Positions 48,791-59,598 of a stretch of 64,000 bases of DNA are shown here, one piece after another. The DNA lies in contig CM055311.2 in the NCBI GenBank assembly GCA_029255685.2, positions 16,514,952 to 16,578,951 of the forward strand. The letters are read 5' to 3'. A model generated the notes under the pieces. That model saw only the letters and a program-made list of their open reading frames with translations, had not been told where the DNA came from and did no database searches. The stretch is from Silene conica (lineage: Eukaryota; Streptophyta; Magnoliopsida; Caryophyllales; Caryophyllaceae). The translations under genes were made by a program, and so were the position numbers. The number at the start of each line of letters is the position of its first letter. Positions within the stretch are counted from its first letter, which is position 1.

Positions 48791-51009
48791 ATGCCTGATG
48801 TGGATAAAGAAGTTGAAGCTGACGAAGCTCCTGAAACACTTGAAGACGGGGAGCAATCGACTGTGGATGAACTCAAAGAACTCAACTTGGGAACTTCTGA
48901 AGATCCTCGCCCCATTTATGTTAGTGCTCTACTAACTAAGGAAGAAGAGGAAGAGTACTACAAGTTATTGATCGAATACAAAGATGTATTTGCTTGGAGT
49001 TACAAAGAGATGCCTGGACTCAGTCCAAACGTTGCAGTTCATCGCCTAACAATCAAGAAAAGCATCAGTGCCAAGAAGCAATCCCACCGTCCTTTCAGGC
49101 CGGAACTTGTACCTGAGATTGAAAATGAAGTAAATAAACTCATAGAGGCGGGTTTCATTCGTGAAGTCACATATCCTACCTGGATCGCAAATACTGTCCC
49201 AGTCAGAAAGAAGAATGGACAATTACGCATATGCGTGGACTTTCGAGATCTTAATGAGGCATGCCCAAAGGATGACTTCCCTTTACCAGTCACAGAGCTG
49301 ATGATTGATGCGACCACGGGTCACGAAGCACTCTCCTTCATGGATTGTACTGCTGGTTACAATCAAATACATATGGCTCCTGAAGACCAAGAAGCAACAG
49401 GTTTTCGAACCCCAAAAGGGATCTTTTGCTACACGGTCATGCCGTTTGGATTGAAGAATGCTGGCGCTACATATCAACGCGCGATGCAAAAGATTTTCGA
49501 TGACATGCTGCATAAAGCAATATAGTGTTACGTTGATGACGTGGTGGTTAAATCAAAGAAAAGAGAAGACCACATCAAAGACCTCCAAGCTGTCTTCGAA
49601 AGACTCAGAAAATATCAACTCAAGATGAATCCACTCAAATGTGCGTTCGGTGTCACATCTGGGAAGTTCTTGGGCTTCGTAGTCAGACATAGAGGTATCG
49701 AAATCGACCAAACAAAATAAGAGCCATCAACGAAATGCCAGAACCAAAAACGTTGAAGGAGCTACGAGGATTGCAAGGACGCTTGGCATACATTCGAAGA
49801 TTTATCTCTAATCTAGCCGGACGTTGTCAACCCTTCAGCCATCTCATGAAAAAGGATGCTCCATTCCAGTGGGATGAAAAGTACAGGAATGCTTTCAATA
49901 GCATTAAGAAGTACCTAGCCAGTGCGCCAGTTCTGGGGGCACCAATTCCAGGAAAGCCGCATGTCCTCTATATCGCAGCGCAAGAACGTTCGTTGGGGGC
50001 AATGTGTGCCCAAGAAATTGAAGACCGCAAGAAAAGGGCACTCTATTACTTGAGTCGTACTCTAGTTGGAGCTGAACTGAATTATTCTCCAATTGAGAAG
50101 ATATGTCTTGCCTTGGTGTTTGCCATTCAGAAGTTAAGGCATTACATGCAGGCACATACGATACACATAGTCTCAAAAGCTGACCCAATCAAGTACATAC
50201 TCTCAAGGCCAGTCTTATCTGGGAGGCTTGCGAAATGGGCAATGCTACTTAAGCAATATGACTTGGTGTTCGTGCCCCAAAAGGCGGTGAAAGGTCAAGT
50301 TATCGCCGATTTCTTTGCTGATCATCCAGTACCAGCTGAGTGGGAAATTTCAAACGACCTTCCAGGAGAAGAAATCTTCTACGTAGATATTCTACCTCCA
50401 TGGCAAATGTACTTCGATGGTGCTGCAAGACAAGATGAAGCTGGAGCTGGAGTTGTATTCGTAACTCCACAAAATCATCTTATGCCATATGCCTTTACGC
50501 TTACTCAGTTGTGCACAAATAATATGGCCGAATACCAAGCTTTCATACTTGGTCTCCAAATGGCGATTGGAATAGGCGTCAGAGATATGGACATCTATGG
50601 TGACTCGCAGCTGGTGATAAGCCAAGTACTGGATGAATACGAAGTGAAGAAGGAAAACTTGATTCCTTATCATCGACGAGCATTGCAATTACTCAACCAA
50701 CTTGACGCCATCAAAATTGGTCATATACCGCGGAGTGCCAATAAGTTGGCTGACGCGCTTTCTAATCTCGCAGCCACTTTGGCACTGGGGGCAGAAGAAT
50801 CAATGCAAGTTCCAGTTTGCAATCGTTGGGCAATATCATTACTTGAAGGAGAAGAGAACGTAGATACAACAAACATGATATGCGTCTACACAATTGATGA
50901 AGATGACTGGCGTCAACCCATCATTGACTTCTTGGATCACCAAAAATTACCTGACGATCCCAGACACAAGGTAGAAATACGTCGGCGTGCTCCAAAGTTT
51001 ATCCATTAT
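48791..51009 (+). pseudogene. Tat pol: reverse transcriptase, RNase H and second RNase H (fossil)
   Basis: Reverse transcriptase blocks RICVDFRDLN, MDCTAGYNQI, MPFGLKNAGATYQR and the YVDDVVVKSK active site are followed by FLGFVV. An RNase H domain (ALYYLSRTL, NYSPIEKICLALVFA) comes next. A second, archaeal-type RNase H has MYFDGAA at its start, NNMAEYQAFI, YGDSQLVISQ and RSANKLADALS. The double RNase H is a Tat-lineage trait. It ends where the copia element begins. A few breaks. Confidence 0.9.
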
Positions 51010-51014
51010 AAGGG

Positions 51015-52013
51015 TGTTGGGGCTGGTGTCCTTGACAATTAAGTACAATGACTTATTAAATCTCTTTAAGGATCACAAGGGCATACTTTTGTATTATTAC
51101 CAGTTGATCCACGTTTATCAATAACGGTTGGCTTGCTAGATAAGTTTGACGTTATTGTCATACGGATGGCGGTGGTCAACTGGTCCCTATACGTCACACC
51201 TATAGGACACGTTTGAGAGATGTGAAGGTATGAAAATACAGTCACATTTTGCCGGATATGACTAAACGGTTAGTCATAGGTATTGACTATTAAATTAGTC
51301 AATAAGATGTTGAGATTATTATTTAATACGGATTAAATAATTTTAGCTAATACGGATTACATGATTAATTCGTAAATTAAATATAAACGGTTATATTTAA
51401 TTAAATATTGTATTCGCGTATTAATATAAACAGTTATATTAATTTGGATAATTATACAATATCGTATTTTGTCAGACCATTATTAATATATCGACTGTAT
51501 TAATATCTGATAACATGTTACGATTTATAAATAAAACCCGCGAACAACTTAAAGCTAATTGGGTCGAATCACGCATTGGAATAAGGTAAGAGTGGAAAGC
51601 CCACTCCTACCCGACATCAATTTCGGCCGGCCAAGTGTAGTATATAAGGAGAGTCCTTCTCCTTATATCAAAGACTCTTGTTGCACTGTTTAATAAATCT
51701 CAAGGTAAAATTAGGGTTTGAGAGCATTCTTCTCCCAAAACCTCAGATCTCACATCTAAAACCTCAGGGGCTCTCCCTATATTGCAAGGCAATTGGAGAG
51801 GATTTCTAGCACACGCGGCCACGTCTCAAACTAAGTCTTGGGTGCAAGTTATAGGAGGGAATTTGCATTAATTCCTGTTCTTAGGCCATAAGCACAAAGG
51901 ACCAAAGGTTGAATTCTTTTTCTTATCCTTTTTAATCTTATGACTATAAACACAACTGTATTTTTCATTATAATCCTGCAAGTTTAGGGTGAATACATGC
52001 TTTATTCCCCACA
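51015..52013 (+). repeat. 5' LTR of the young copia element
   Basis: 999 bp, TGTTGGGGCTGG...TTCCCCACA. A TATATAAGGAG box at about 51640 is the likely promoter. Confidence 0.97.
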
Positions 52014-52015
52014 AG

Positions 52016-52028
52016 TGGTATCAGAGCC
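52016..52028 (+). other. primer-binding site, initiator tRNA-Met type
   Basis: TGGTATCAGAGCC, two bases inside the 5' LTR, complementary to the 3' end of plant initiator tRNA-Met. Confidence 0.9.
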
Positions 52029-52263
52029 AGGCCATGAAAATTTTACTTTTGTGTTTTTCATAAGTTTATTTAAAAGTTTTTGAAAAATCTCGTTTCTGCC
52101 GCCGTGTCGGTCGGTCGACCAGTTATAGCGGTCGGTCGACCGCCCCTGTGTGAGTTTTCTGTTTTTTTTCAAAACAGTTTCCTTTGTGAGAAATCGTGTT
52201 CAGAAACTCGGTTTCGTGTTTTGTGGTCGGTCGACCTGTTTTTCGGGTCGGTCGACCATTCTG

Positions 52264-52304
<41 letters not shown>

Positions 52305-53703
52305 TTTTTTCGTCAGGTGGTCGGTAGACCTGTTTTTCCGGTCGGTAGACCACCCCTGTAACAGAATCGTTTTTTTTTATTTTACGAAAATAACATGTTT
52401 TATTTTCACATGGCTTAAAATAATATACTATATACGGAAATAGTGTATTATTTAGTGAAACGGTTCACCCTCGCTTGATACATATTGTTTTAAAACAGTT
52501 TAAAATAATGGATTATATGTTTGTTAAAATTGGTGATTAAAACGGTATAGTCACTTAATTTTAATCTTAAAAGGTGGTTTGGTATAAATTTATTAATCAT
52601 AATAACAGTATTATGTCATGTATAAATTGTTTTTAGTTGATGCATTTTATTTATCGTCTTGTGAATGCCTTGAATGCTTTCAATAACGTATTTAATTTTT
52701 GCAAACGGTTGTAACTTAGTGTGGCCTTAGAAGATTGTGTCACCGTAATGAAGGGACACGATCTTGCTTGTAATTTTGAGATCTTGAATCTCCGTTTTGG
52801 GTTTTTGCCATGTAATTACTTTTGTATTTAAATTAGAATGTATCTAGGACTACTTTTGTAATTTAAATTAGTAATTTTGTGAAGACCAAAGACAAGACGG
52901 AGGCCGGATGCTCACTCCCGCTGCAAGGACCAAGATGGAACATCAAGACAAGCTTCTAGGGTCCAACAGTGGATTCCAAGTTGTTTTATGTTTATTTTGG
53001 TAGGATAGGCCACACTAGGACTTTTATTTACGTTTATTGCATTTATCTTTACGCTTTCATCGATAATAGCTTGCATCATATTCCGCCTAAAAACCAAACC
53101 ACCTATATCATGCCTGAAAACTGACTCATGTAGAGGTTACGCGTTAGTTTTCTGTGACAATACAGATGTCACATGTCAATTTAAAAGCCATCACTTTATT
53201 TAATTCATTCACGCAAATGCTAGTTTTTAGTTCACTTAAATATGGATAAATAAGAGTTGATGGGGTCTTCCTCGTATAACCAAAAATTGAGATTAGTCTT
53301 TATAAATCAGCCTCCCATGAATCCCTTCTTCGTCGGTAGGCATAATATGACCCCTTCTACGTCGGGTAAGTGGGAACAGATGATTTATTTTATCTCAACA
53401 TCATGGTCACTCGATAATATTCCAGTGACTGAGATGGACTAATAGATAGATATACGGAAATCTATCGACCAAGAGTTCCAACGATTGGAATTAGCCAAAC
53501 TGTGGGCTTATCAATATACGGAAATTGAGTCTTGGGATCGTTTATATAATTCTTGAGGGAGATCAATTATAAAAATGCATGAGTCTACGAGTTTAAATTC
53601 AATTTAATATAGACTTAAATCACAACAATAAGTTGCTTATATGGTTTTGTTTTATCTTCTTTTCAGTGAAGAACACGTTCATTAAAACTGCTGTAAAACT
53701 AAA
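52029..53703 (+). other. 5' leader of the young copia element
   Basis: 1.7 kb without a convincing frame. It holds three 21-nt-spaced motif pairs (52109-52351), a 33-A/10-T tract (52268-52310) and a segment conserved with the other copia copy (52870-53045). Confidence 0.8.
52109..52351 (+). repeat. three paired GGTCGGTCGACC motifs in the copia leader
   Basis: GGTCGGTCGACC at 52109 and 52130, at 52225 and 52246, and the variant GGTCGGTAGACC at 52319 and 52340. Each pair is exactly 21 nt start to start. In the third pair both arms carry the same changed base (GTAGACC), which suggests the two arms evolve together. The A33/T10 tract lies between pairs two and three. Confidence 0.92.
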
Positions 53704-56700
53704 ATGGCTGGTGAAGACCCAATGCCAAGTGCCAAGCTAGCACGTGAATCCTGGCTAAAAGCCTTCATGGACTCCATGAATCAGTCAACTAGACTGAGGA
53801 ATGATGGGTCAAACTTCTCTGACTGGGAGGCAGCACTACGGAATGCTGCCATTGCTGACGGAAAGCTCAAGTTCTTAACTGAGCCCATTCCGCCACACCC
53901 AGGAACTGGAGCTAGAGCCAACGATGTTCGCGCTCATAGCGACTTCGTCATGGAAGCGGGTGCGATAAAGAACGTACTCATCTATGCAATGGAATCCAAT
54001 TTGCAAAGACGCTTCATAACCCATGGTGCAAACAAGATTTTCACCACGCTCACTAACGAATTCTCCGAGGCTCCGAGAATCGTTTCTTATGAGCATACCT
54101 GTCGCTTCTTTGAGGCGAAACTCCAGAAGGGCCAAGCTGTTAGCCCACATATTCTCAACATGATTGAGAATATCGAGAAACTGGAGTCCCTAAACTGCAA
54201 GATCAGTGAGAACATCATCGTTGATCGCATGCTTTATTCGCTTCATGATGGGTTCGCCCTCTTTAGGGCCAACTACTACATGAACGACATGAAGAAGACT
54301 CCCCATGAGCTCCACTCCCTTCTCGTACAGACTGAGAAGGATCTAAAGTTGAGTGGGAGTCTAAAGCAGGATGTTCTCATGATCTCCAGTAAGGGAAAAG
54401 GTAAAGGGAAGGCTAAAGCTCAGGGCGACCTAGCAGTAGGTAAGCCCAGGTTCAAGAAACCAGGATTTACTAAGAGTGGGCCAGGTGAGTCGAGCAACTC
54501 ACAGGGCAAGACTAAGAGCAAGGATACTAGCATGGAATGTCACCATTGCCACAAGACTGGGCATTGGAGGCGCTCATGCCCCATGTATCGCGAGGACATT
54601 AAGGCAGGCCGCGTTACCCCTGTTGGTATGTCTTCTTCTTTTATTCACATGATTGAGATTAACCACGCAAGTTGCGGAACTTGGGTACTTGATACTGGTT
54701 GTGGTTCTCATCTATGTAATCATGTGCAGGGCCTCCGAAACCAAGAACCCCTAACCAAGGGTGAGGTGGACCTGCGTGTCGGGAATGGAGCACGTGTGGC
54801 TGCAGTCTCGAAGGGAACATACGTAATCCAGCTTCCAAGTGGATTCGAGTTATTTTTATATAACTGTTATTATGTTCCTAGTTTGTCCAAAAACATTATT
54901 TCAGTTTCTGCACTTGACAAACTCGGCTTTTCATTTGTAATAGAGAATAATAGCTGTATTTTCTCCTTACACAATATGATTTATGGCAAGGCAGTTTCCA
55001 TGAATGGAATTTATGTTTTAGATCAAACCACCGAGATATTACATGTGAATAATAAAAGATTAAAGGTAGGTGACAAAGATCAAACTTACCTATGGCATTG
55101 TCGTATGGGACACATAAATGAGAAACGCGTAAAACAGCTCATACAGAATGGAGCTATATCGCCCTTTGATTTCGAATCATATGGCACGTGTGAATCATGT
55201 CTCATCGGCAAAATGACTCGTATTTCCTTCAAAGGTGTTGGAATGCGCGCTGCCGACCTATTAGGACTCATACATACGGACGTATGTGGCCCTATGTCGA
55301 TCAACGCACGAGAAGGCTATAGGTATTTCATCACTTTCACGGATGATTTGAGTAGATATGGCTATGTCTACTTGATGAAACATAAAAGTGAATCCTTTGA
55401 CAAGTTCAAAGAATACCAGAATCGGGTACAGAACCAGCTGGGTAGAAAGATTAAAGCACTACGTTCAGATCGTGGTGGTGAGTATCTTTCACACGAGTTT
55501 GATCAACACCTAAAAGACTGTGGGATCGTGCTACAGTTGACTCCACCTGGAACACCACAATTAAATGGTGTGTCCGAACGGAGAAATCGAACTTTACTTG
55601 ATATGGTTCGATCCATGATGAGTCACACCGTTGTGCCTGATTCATTGTGGGGCTATGCTCTTTTGTCGGCCGCTCTAATACTTAACCGAAGTCCGTCTAA
55701 AGCTGTTGACAAGACTCCATTCGAGTTATGGAAGGGAACGGTCCCTAACTTGTCCTTTATTCGGGTTTGGGGCTGCGAGGCTTTTGTCAAGTGGAGACAC
55801 GAGGATAAGCTCGGCCCGCGATCGGTCAAGACATACTTTATAGGCTATCCAAAGGGAACGTTTGGTCATTACTTCTACTCGCCTACCGAACAACGTGTTT
55901 TTGTTGCGGCTAGTGCGACGTTCTTAGAGAAAGAATTTCTCGAGAACAAGTCGAGTAATAGAACCTTCGAGTTATCGGAGGTTCAAGAACCAACTACCGA
56001 GCAACCATTGGAGGAAACAGTACCTTCAACCGAGGCTGCGGTAGATATCCCTGAGGAACCTAGGAGGTCAGGAAGAGTCTCTATTCCACCGGACAGATAC
56101 ATTGGTATGGTCGAGGAACACGATACAGATGACGTCTTACTCCTAGAGGGTAATGAACCCACAACCTATAAAGGTGCCATGACCAGTTCTGACTCAAAGC
56201 TATGGCTAGAAGCCATGCAATCCGAGATGGACTCCATGTATGAGAACAACGTGTGGGATCTTGTGGACCTACCTGCAAAGGTACGTCCCCTTCAATGCAA
56301 ATGGCTTTACAAGATAAAGCATGCCGTGGAAGGACAACAAGATATCCACAAGGCTAGACTAGTTGCTAAAGGTTTCACTCAAGTGCCAGGCTTGCACTAT
56401 GATGAGATCTTTGCACCCGTAGTCATGCTACGTTCCATTCGGATTATCTTAGCGATCGCCGCATTTCATGACTATGAAATATGGCAAATGGACGTTAAAA
56501 CCGCCTTCTTAAACGGTTATTTAGAGGAAGAGTTGTACATGGTACAACCCGAGGGTTTTATCGATCCAGCACATCCTAAGAAAGTTTGCAAGCTTAAGCG
56601 TTCCATCTATGGACTTAAGCAAGCATCGCGGAGTTGGAATCATCGCTTCGACCAAGTGATAAAAGAGAATGGGTTCATTCGATCAGTCGAGGAACCATGT

Positions 56701-57732
56701 CTCTATATCAAGTCGAGTGGGAGTAAGATTGTATTCCTAGTACTGTATGTCGATGACATACTCTTGATTGGGAATGACATACCTCTCTTATCTTCGGTTA
56801 AAGCATGGTTGAAAAACCATTTCCAGATGAAAGATCTGGGAGAGGCACAAAGAATTTTGGGCATCCGTATCTACAGGGATAGATCACGACGGATGTTGTC
56901 TCTCAGTCAGGAGTCTTATATAGAGAAGATTCTGGAGAGATTCAGTATGACGAACTCCAAGAAGGGGTTCCTTCCCATGACTCCTGGGCTTCACTTGAGC
57001 AAGACTCAAGAAGCTAAGTCAGTGGAAGAGAAAGAGCGCATGAGTCGGATTCCTTATGCCTCGGCAATAGGATCGATCATGTATGCCATGATATGCACAC
57101 GTCCAGACGTTGCATATGCATTGAGTATGACCAGTCGATTCCAAGCTCATCCAGGTGAACCACACTGGATGGCCGTGAAAAACATTCTTAAGTACCTACG
57201 GAGGACTAAAGATTGGGGATTGACTTATGGAGGCGACTCGACGCTCTGCGCCACGGGTTACGCAGATGCTAGCTTCCAAACGGATCGAGATGACTCGAAA
57301 TCTCAGTCTGGATTTGTCTTTAATCTTAATGGCGCTGCTGTCAGCTGGAAAAGTTCTAAACAGAGTGTTACAGCAGATTCTACGACTGAGTCCGAGTACT
57401 ATGCCGCCTCAGAAGCAGCTAAGGAAGCAATATGGATGCGTCAATTCTTACAAGGACTATCAGTAGTGCCTAGTTCGAATGACCCAATCACCGTCTATTG
57501 TGACAATAGCGGTGCCATCTTCAAAGCTAAGGAGCATAAGTCTAGCAGCAAGGCTAGGCATGTACAACGGAAAGCTCATCTAATCAGAGATTACGTGGAG
57601 CAAAAGGAGATTTTTATTGAAAAGATCGCTACGGATGACAACATAGCCGATCCTCTCACAAAAGCATTACCACGTGATAAGCATGAAGGGCACATTCATT
57701 CCATGGGAATTGGATGTGTTCCTAAGTTGTAG
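53704..57732 (+). CDS. copia gag-pol polyprotein (intact frame)
   Basis: 1342 residues in the usual copia order. Gag covers 1-270, with a CCHC zinc knuckle C279-C292 (CHHCHKTGHWRRSC). The protease active site is DTG at 330-332. Integrase has an HHCC zinc part (about 462-505) and catalytic D526, D589 and E625, with 35 residues between the last two as expected. Reverse transcriptase has the YVDD active site at 1015-1018. RNase H follows, with DADS-type TGYADASF, E in TESEYYAAS and YCDNSGAI, ending GCVPKL. Integrase before reverse transcriptase marks Ty1-copia. Start: first ATG after the leader, MAGEDPM. A single frame without frameshift means Gag and Pol come from one product, as in other plant copia elements. 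It looks whole. Confidence 0.96.
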   Translation: MAGEDPMPSAKLARESWLKAFMDSMNQSTRLRNDGSNFSDWEAALRNAAIADGKLKFLTEPIPPHPGTGARANDVRAHSDFVMEAGAIKNVLIYAMESNLQRRFITHGANKIFTTLTNEFSEAPRIVSYEHTCRFFEAKLQKGQAVSPHILNMIENIEKLESLNCKISENIIVDRMLYSLHDGFALFRANYYMNDMKKTPHELHSLLVQTEKDLKLSGSLKQDVLMISSKGKGKGKAKAQGDLAVGKPRFKKPGFTKSGPGESSNSQGKTKSKDTSMECHHCHKTGHWRRSCPMYREDIKAGRVTPVGMSSSFIHMIEINHASCGTWVLDTGCGSHLCNHVQGLRNQEPLTKGEVDLRVGNGARVAAVSKGTYVIQLPSGFELFLYNCYYVPSLSKNIISVSALDKLGFSFVIENNSCIFSLHNMIYGKAVSMNGIYVLDQTTEILHVNNKRLKVGDKDQTYLWHCRMGHINEKRVKQLIQNGAISPFDFESYGTCESCLIGKMTRISFKGVGMRAADLLGLIHTDVCGPMSINAREGYRYFITFTDDLSRYGYVYLMKHKSESFDKFKEYQNRVQNQLGRKIKALRSDRGGEYLSHEFDQHLKDCGIVLQLTPPGTPQLNGVSERRNRTLLDMVRSMMSHTVVPDSLWGYALLSAALILNRSPSKAVDKTPFELWKGTVPNLSFIRVWGCEAFVKWRHEDKLGPRSVKTYFIGYPKGTFGHYFYSPTEQRVFVAASATFLEKEFLENKSSNRTFELSEVQEPTTEQPLEETVPSTEAAVDIPEEPRRSGRVSIPPDRYIGMVEEHDTDDVLLLEGNEPTTYKGAMTSSDSKLWLEAMQSEMDSMYENNVWDLVDLPAKVRPLQCKWLYKIKHAVEGQQDIHKARLVAKGFTQVPGLHYDEIFAPVVMLRSIRIILAIAAFHDYEIWQMDVKTAFLNGYLEEELYMVQPEGFIDPAHPKKVCKLKRSIYGLKQASRSWNHRFDQVIKENGFIRSVEEPCLYIKSSGSKIVFLVLYVDDILLIGNDIPLLSSVKAWLKNHFQMKDLGEAQRILGIRIYRDRSRRMLSLSQESYIEKILERFSMTNSKKGFLPMTPGLHLSKTQEAKSVEEKERMSRIPYASAIGSIMYAMICTRPDVAYALSMTSRFQAHPGEPHWMAVKNILKYLRRTKDWGLTYGGDSTLCATGYADASFQTDRDDSKSQSGFVFNLNGAAVSWKSSKQSVTADSTTESEYYAASEAAKEAIWMRQFLQGLSVVPSSNDPITVYCDNSGAIFKAKEHKSSSKARHVQRKAHLIRDYVEQKEIFIEKIATDDNIADPLTKALPRDKHEGHIHSMGIGCVPKL

Positions 57733-58594
57733 TACTCTTTTATGAATTCATGTAATAATTCATTTTCTCGTGTACTCTATTCAACCTTATTGTTATGATA
57801 TAAAATGTTTTGTTTCTCATGTGGAATTGTACGCCAATTTTGAACACCACAAAGTGAACTGATTAACATTACATCGTTTTGGTCCTTGATTACCCACTTG
57901 AGCTGATAACTCAGGTAATCATTTTGTGACGTTGGTTGATGGTGGGTTCAACGAGCCATAAGTCACGTGGATGACTGACCAATCACAAAGGCGAGTTATA
58001 CGGATATCTCGTAGGACACCCCGTGACAACGTTATGGAGTCCTAAATGTTTTATAACATTGGGTGCCAGGTCGTGGATAGGACCTCCATAGTGTTCCTTA
58101 GAGTCGAGTCTTTTGACTTTCAACTGTTTCTTGAGATTAAGACAGATTTTGGGTAACTTTGGTTTCTTTCCCACGGTCACCGTAACAGGGGCCAAGAGGA
58201 TTTTTTCTGGGTTATTTCATGCTGGGCGATATCGGCAGGATTCGAGTTGAGGGAAATATCCAAACCCTTATCAGGATTTTATCATTTCTCAGGGCCACTC
58301 GAGGAGTAGTAACTGAAATGCATGGCCATGCTCGAATACAGATTCGTTTTATCAGTTAAGTTACTCTCTAGTCGGGGAAACCACTCTTGATACAGATCGC
58401 TTGTGAGATACGACCTTTGCGAATGCGGATTTGCAAATTGTCTTGCATTGAGTGGGAGAAATTTTAAAAGGATATGAGATTCGGTTATCGCACCTACACT
58501 TGTACGGACAAGTGGGAGTTTGTTGGAGATTGTGTCCTCCACATGTAGTGTGATAACGTCATTGCACATACCCTTGTACGGACAAGTGGGAGAT
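57733..58594 (+). other. non-coding 3' region and polypurine tract of the copia element
   Basis: 860 bases between the gag-pol stop and the 3' LTR. GTACGGACAAGTGGGAG occurs twice (58502 and 58577), once directly before the LTR as the polypurine tract, so the tract is duplicated about 75 bases apart. Confidence 0.75.
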
Positions 58595-59593
58595 TGTTGG
58601 GGCTGGTGTCCTTGACAATTAAGTACAATGACTTATTAAATCTCTTTAAGGATCACAAGGGCATACTTTTGTATTATTACCAGTTGATCCACGTTTATCA
58701 ATAACGGTTGGCTTGCTAGATAAGTTTGACGTTATTGTCATACGGATGGCGGTGGTCAACTGGTCCCTATACGTCACACCTATAGGACACGTTTGAGAGA
58801 TGTGAAGGTATGAAAATACAGTCACATTTTGCCGGATATGACTAAACGGTTAGTCATAGGTATTGACTATTAAATTAGTCAATAAGATGTTGAGATTATT
58901 ATTTAATACGGATTAAATAATTTTAGCTAATACGGATTACATGATTAATTCGTAAATTAAATATAAACGGTTATATTTAATTAAATATTGTATTCGCGTA
59001 TTAATATAAACAGTTATATTAATTTGGATAATTATACAATATCGTATTTTGTCAGACCATTATTAATATATCGACTGTATTAATATCTGATAACATGTTA
59101 CGATTTATAAATAAAACCCGCGAACAACTTAAAGCTAATTGGGTCGAATCACGCATTGGAATAAGGTAAGAGTGGAAAGCCCACTCCTACCCGACATCAA
59201 TTTCGGCCGGCCAAGTGTAGTATATAAGGAGAGTCCTTCTCCTTATATCAAAGACTCTTGTTGCACTGTTTAATAAATCTCAAGGTAAAATTAGGGTTTG
59301 AGAGCATTCTTCTCCCAAAACCTCAGATCTCACATCTAAAACCTCAGGGGCTCTCCCTATATTGCAAGGCAATTGGAGAGGATTTCTAGCACACGCGGCC
59401 ACGTCTCAAACTAAGTCTTGGGTGCAAGTTATAGGAGGGAATTTGCATTAATTCCTGTTCTTAGGCCATAAGCACAAAGGACCAAAGGTTGAATTCTTTT
59501 TCTTATCCTTTTTAATCTTATGACTATAAACACAACTGTATTTTTCATTATAATCCTGCAAGTTTAGGGTGAATACATGCTTTATTCCCCACA
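58595..59593 (+). repeat. 3' LTR of the young copia element
   Basis: 999 bp, identical by eye to 51015-52013 at an offset of exactly 7580. Confidence 0.97.
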
Positions 59594-59598
59594 AAGGG

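Larger units (their letters stand above)
51015..59593 (+). mobile_element. whole-looking Ty1-copia retrotransposon
   Basis: 8579 bp. Two LTRs of 999 bp (51015-52013 and 58595-59593) look identical base for base. The 5-bp target duplication AAGGG (51010-51014 and 59594-59598) is perfect. A primer-binding site for initiator tRNA-Met (TGGTATCAGAGCC) lies at 52016-52028, and a polypurine tract (AAGTGGGAGAT) precedes the 3' LTR. One gag-pol frame of 1342 codons is open. It looks whole, with no break seen, and identical LTRs mean a very recent insertion (likely well under 0.1 million years). The leader is unusually long (1.7 kb) and carries the GGTCGGTCGACC pairs. It is inserted in Tat copy C. Confidence 0.96.
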
